Source: Ichthyophonus hoferi (Eukaryota; Opisthokonta; Ichthyosporea; Ichthyophonida; Ichthyophonidae). From it: a stretch of 21,122 nucleotides of DNA. The notes under the pieces are model-generated. The model was not told the DNA's origin. It did no database searches and saw nothing but the letters and a program-made list of their open reading frames with translations. Shown one piece after another: positions 21,081 to 21,122 of the stretch. Every line of letters begins with the position of its first letter. Within the stretch, counting starts at the first letter, position 1. A program made the translations under genes and the position numbers. Location: the NCBI GenBank assembly GCA_002751075.1, contig NAOQ01000325.1, forward strand, positions 54,014 through 75,135. The letters are read 5' to 3'.

Positions 21081-21122
<42 letters not shown>
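21081..21122 (+). repeat. A42 homopolymer at the window end
   Basis: Forty-two uninterrupted A residues run to the last base. This could be the poly(A) tail of a retroposed copy, or a low-complexity run at which an assembled contig stopped. Confidence 0.9.

Overview
The window is AT-rich nuclear DNA of an intron-rich eukaryote. Both recognisable genes are split by GT-AG introns of roughly 230 to 1,100 bases. One intron carries a perfect TACTAAC branch point, and introns and spacers are full of simple repeats. HMG-CoA synthase ends without the C-terminal extension of vertebrate enzymes. A BIR protein with a long C-terminal tail resembles fungal Bir1. An early-diverging fungus (for example Mucoromycota or Glomeromycotina) fits best, but this is inference; another AT-rich unicellular eukaryote is possible.

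Layout. (1) 159-5343, plus strand: the 3' nine exons of a BIR-domain (survivin/Bir1-like) gene whose 5' part lies outside the window. The four BIR zinc ligands are split across the first visible intron, and the spliced reading frame stays open to a TAA at 5341. (2) 5344-10019: a long AT-rich spacer with a few compositionally distinct, exon-like islands on either strand (7743-7838, 8267-8380, 8369-8566, 9222-9449). None is identified. (3) 10020-12360, plus strand: a broken Ty1/copia-like LTR retrotransposon fossil with gag-like and protease-like parts, preceded by a degenerate 36-bp tandem array. (4) 12361-16309: mostly non-coding, with a degenerate tandem repeat and LTR-like segment at 13.76-14.09 kb and an unrecognised 98-residue ORF at 15169-15465. 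(5) 16310-19291, minus strand: a complete four-exon HMG-CoA synthase gene, 447 residues, all three catalytic residues present. (6) 19292-21122: its upstream region with a CCAAT box and an E-box, then AT-rich DNA with a tandem duplication, ending in a 42-base A run.

The two genes have no evident functional link: one belongs to chromosome segregation (chromosomal passenger complex, if Bir1), the other to the mevalonate/sterol pathway. They point toward each other with about 11 kb of repeat-bearing spacer between their stop codons. No clearly new system is visible. The most useful items are the reconstructed BIR gene with three frame-preserving linker exons and the unidentified coding-like islands.
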